Assembly (NCBI GenBank): GCA_016293915.1
Contig: JAEDCY010000076.1
Location: forward strand, 1-5,969
DNA: 5,969 nt
Source of the DNA: Treponema sp.
Lineage (GTDB): Bacteria; Spirochaetota; Spirochaetia; Treponematales; Treponemataceae
Reading direction: 5' to 3'
Shown: in pieces, positions 3,789 to 5,969 of the stretch
Layout: each line of letters starts with the position of its first letter
How positions within the stretch are numbered: position 1 is the stretch's first letter
The notes under the pieces: generated by a model
Database searches by the model: none
What the model saw: only the letters and a program-made list of their open reading frames with translations
What the model was told of the DNA's origin: nothing
Made by a program: the position numbers and the translations under genes

Positions 3789-5858
3789 ATGAAAGCTAAA
3801 AATGCTATTAAACTTGCGGTATATGGGGTTTTGATCTGTGTAACTGTTGTTTTTGTTACTGCAGGTTCTCGTTTTCTTTTTGAATCAAATGCTAAAAAAG
3901 AGCTGTTGCAGCTGCAGCAGACCAAGCTTCTGGAATTCAATAACGGCATAAAAGACCAGATGGCATTAAGCATTCAGATGTCTAAATCGCCTTTAATTGT
4001 TTCCTACATGAAAAATCCTTCTGATTCTGCACTTGCAGCTCAGGCTTTTAAGGAAGTTGCTGCTTATCAGGATTCTTTTTTAAGTCATCTTACATTTATG
4101 ATTAATGACAAGGATCTTAATTATTACAGTAACGGAAATCTTGTTTATAATCTTGATAAATCAGATCCCTCATCAGCCTGGTATATAGCCACTTCAAAAA
4201 TGACAAAAGACTACGACCTGTTCGTAGATTATGATGTGGGCTTAAAAAAGACTTATATGTGGGTTAATGCCATTGTAAGAGATGAGCAGGGTGGTTTCCT
4301 GGGAATCATGGGAACTGGAATCCCTCTGTCAGACTTTGTTTCTTCAATGTATACAAACCTTCCAGAAAAATACGAAATGTATCTTTATAACTCAAATCTT
4401 GAAATTTCCGGTGCCACTGACTTAAATCTCCTTGAAGCAAAAACCATTATTTCTGATCACCTTCCTGACCTTAAGGGTTTCAACGGCGACCTTAAAGTTT
4501 CGGAAAATTCTTTCTATTCTACATTGTTTACTGTTTATTCAATTTCTCCTGTTGAATCCTGTGGCTGGAGTATTGTAATTTTCGAAAAATTTACTGCAGG
4601 AGCCTTCCTTAAAAACTCAGCTATTCCTGCTGTTGTGGTTCTTGCCCTTATTCTGGTTCTTTTTGCCTGTCTGACTGCCGTTAGAATCGTTAATCCTTTG
4701 AATACTCTTTCCACTGCTATTTCTCAGTTTGCAGGAAGTGAAGCAGACCTGAGTAAGCGCATTGATATAAACAACTCTAAGGCCGGCATGGCTGTTATTC
4801 CAAAACTCATTGAAAACTTTAACCAGTTCGTTGAAAAACTGCAGGTTATTGTTCAGCACTTAAAAAGTTCTGACGGTGAACTTTCAGAAAACGGAGAAAA
4901 GCTTTCCGGAAGTGTTTCTGAAGTCTGCATGGCAATTGAAGAAATCATTGCTGAAATCAAGAAACTTAACAACGGTTTTGCCAGCCAGTCAGAATGCGTT
5001 GCACAGACATCTCAGGCCGTTAACAAGATTTCTTCAACAATCGGTGATTTAAACAGTCTTATCGAAACTCAGTATAAAAATGTAAATGATGCTTCTTCTG
5101 CCATCAGCAGCGTTGTAAGCAGCATCAGTTCCGTAAATCAGACTGTAGATAAACTTTCTTCATCTTATGTAAACCTTGAAAACAACCTGATTCTTGGAAT
5201 CAACAAGCATAACGCTGTAAACAGACAGATTGACGACATTCAGCAGCAGAGCGAAATGCTTCAGGAAGCAAATAATGCCATTTCTGCTATTGCAGAACAG
5301 ACAAACCTTCTTGCCATGAACGCTGCAATTGAAGCTGCCCACGCCGGAGAAGCAGGAAAAGGTTTCTCTGTTGTTGCTGACGAAATCCGTAAGCTTTCTG
5401 AAACTTCTGCAGAACAGTCTTCTACTATCAGCGCCAAACTGATGCAGATTGAAGAAACTATTTCTGGCATTGTTGAAGGTTCTGCTGAATCTAAAGAAGC
5501 CTTCGAAAAAGTTTCTGAAGAAATTAAAACTACCGGTGAATTTGTTCAGAAAATCGGTTATGAAATGAAAAATCAGGAAAATGGTTCCGGCAGAATTACT
5601 GAATCTCTGAATATTGTTAATGAAACAACAAGCCGGGTAAAACAGGCATCTGCTGTTATGACTGAAGAAAAGTCTTTGATCGTCAATCAGATCAGCAGAC
5701 TTCAGGAACAGGAAAGTCATATCAAAGCCAGTATGGAAGAAATGAATTCCGGTTCTCTTAAGATAAGTACTAACAGTGATAAACTTACAGTACTTGCAGA
5801 GGAGCTGGAAGATTCCATCAGACAGATTGGCACCGAACTGGAGCAGTTCAAAGCTTAA
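3789..5858 (+). CDS. Methyl-accepting chemotaxis protein with Cache-like sensor
   Basis: A 689-residue inner-membrane chemoreceptor that should control CheA/CheW and hence flagellar switching. TM1 is about residues 9-26. A periplasmic sensor spans about 30-270. TM2 is about 278-297 (PAVVVLALILVLFACL). HAMP follows with its V-N-P-L start near 301 and ends in the helix FNQFVEKLQ. A long coiled coil then reaches the universal hairpin at about 503-526 (EQTNLLAMNAAIEAAHAGEA), and a matching return helix runs to the C terminus. The roughly 165 residues on each side of the tip suggest the very long (44H-48H) class. The sensor has the W131-Y132 pair and D-Y-D (147-149) of double-Cache domains, but the Arg of the amino-acid motif is Ser129 and the Asp after the G-x-x-G turn is Gly177, so it is probably not a standard amino-acid sensor. 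No NWETF-like CheR tether is present. The gene is monocistronic. Confidence 0.95.
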   Translation: MKAKNAIKLAVYGVLICVTVVFVTAGSRFLFESNAKKELLQLQQTKLLEFNNGIKDQMALSIQMSKSPLIVSYMKNPSDSALAAQAFKEVAAYQDSFLSHLTFMINDKDLNYYSNGNLVYNLDKSDPSSAWYIATSKMTKDYDLFVDYDVGLKKTYMWVNAIVRDEQGGFLGIMGTGIPLSDFVSSMYTNLPEKYEMYLYNSNLEISGATDLNLLEAKTIISDHLPDLKGFNGDLKVSENSFYSTLFTVYSISPVESCGWSIVIFEKFTAGAFLKNSAIPAVVVLALILVLFACLTAVRIVNPLNTLSTAISQFAGSEADLSKRIDINNSKAGMAVIPKLIENFNQFVEKLQVIVQHLKSSDGELSENGEKLSGSVSEVCMAIEEIIAEIKKLNNGFASQSECVAQTSQAVNKISSTIGDLNSLIETQYKNVNDASSAISSVVSSISSVNQTVDKLSSSYVNLENNLILGINKHNAVNRQIDDIQQQSEMLQEANNAISAIAEQTNLLAMNAAIEAAHAGEAGKGFSVVADEIRKLSETSAEQSSTISAKLMQIEETISGIVEGSAESKEAFEKVSEEIKTTGEFVQKIGYEMKNQENGSGRITESLNIVNETTSRVKQASAVMTEEKSLIVNQISRLQEQESHIKASMEEMNSGSLKISTNSDKLTVLAEELEDSIRQIGTELEQFKA

Positions 5859-5969
5859 AGTAAATAATTCTACTTTTATCAAAACTGCCTGACCAGATTT
5901 TTCAAAATATTTCAAATTCTACTTTTCGGAAGAAGAAATTTTTCGGCTGTAAAAAAATTCAAATACAAC
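5859..5969. other. AT-rich tail after the chemoreceptor gene, with a 12-bp direct repeat
   Basis: No gene or clear terminator is seen in these 111 bases. AATTCTACTTTT occurs exactly at 5866-5877 and again at 5915-5926, 49 bases apart. TTCAAA occurs three times (5901, 5911 and 5958). The stretch may be the upstream region of a gene beyond the window, or simply low-complexity spacer. Confidence 0.5.

Noticed and set aside
5160..5915. Long minus-strand open frame (251 codons) opposite the chemoreceptor
   Set aside because: It is a Phe/Ser/Asn-rich antisense shadow of the conserved signalling domain, with no start signal.
1..5969. CRISPR array, insertion sequence or transposase
   Set aside because: No regularly spaced repeats, no terminal inverted repeats and no transposase-like protein were seen.

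Overview
The window most likely comes from a host-associated Treponema or a close spirochaete relative. This is an inference from content and style: an AT-rich background, a BspA/LRR_5-type leucine-rich-repeat protein, and a very long methyl-accepting chemotaxis receptor with no C-terminal CheR-tethering pentapeptide. No rRNA or other taxonomic marker is present, so genus-level placement is not proven.

Layout. (1) 1-948, plus strand: a compact three-gene operon, joined by overlapping stop and start codons. It holds the 3' end of a DUF3791-type small protein, a DUF3990 protein (a family related to ADP-ribosyltransferases), and a second small acidic protein. It looks like an ART-type toxin flanked by two small partner proteins. 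(2) 949-1206: the gap between two convergent 3' ends. It holds a candidate terminator and then a sharply bounded, GC-rich, hairpin-dense element of about 95 bp that stands out from the surrounding AT-rich DNA and may be a dispersed repeat. (3) 1207-1938, minus strand: a very AT-rich gene for a protein with a helix-hairpin-helix and an OGG/HhH-GPD-like aspartate motif, probably a divergent DNA-glycosylase-fold protein. (4) 1939-2036: two divergent sigma70-type promoters, nearly back to back, that fix the starts of the genes on either side. (5) 2037-3563, plus strand: a 508-residue LRR_5 protein with 17 repeats and no visible signal peptide. (6) 3564-3788: an intergenic stretch with a GC-rich patch, ending in an extended -10 promoter. 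(7) 3789-5858, plus strand: a complete transmembrane chemoreceptor with a Cache-like sensor, HAMP and signalling domain. (8) 5859-5969: an AT-rich tail with a 12-bp direct repeat and no recognisable gene.

The first 2 kb reads as an accessory islet: a putative toxin-antitoxin-like module, a structured repeat and an AT-rich nucleic-acid enzyme gene. The LRR protein and chemoreceptor are ordinary spirochaete surface/sensory repertoire, each apparently transcribed alone. The best candidate for a little-described system is the three-gene DUF3791-DUF3990 module. The structured GC-rich element is second.
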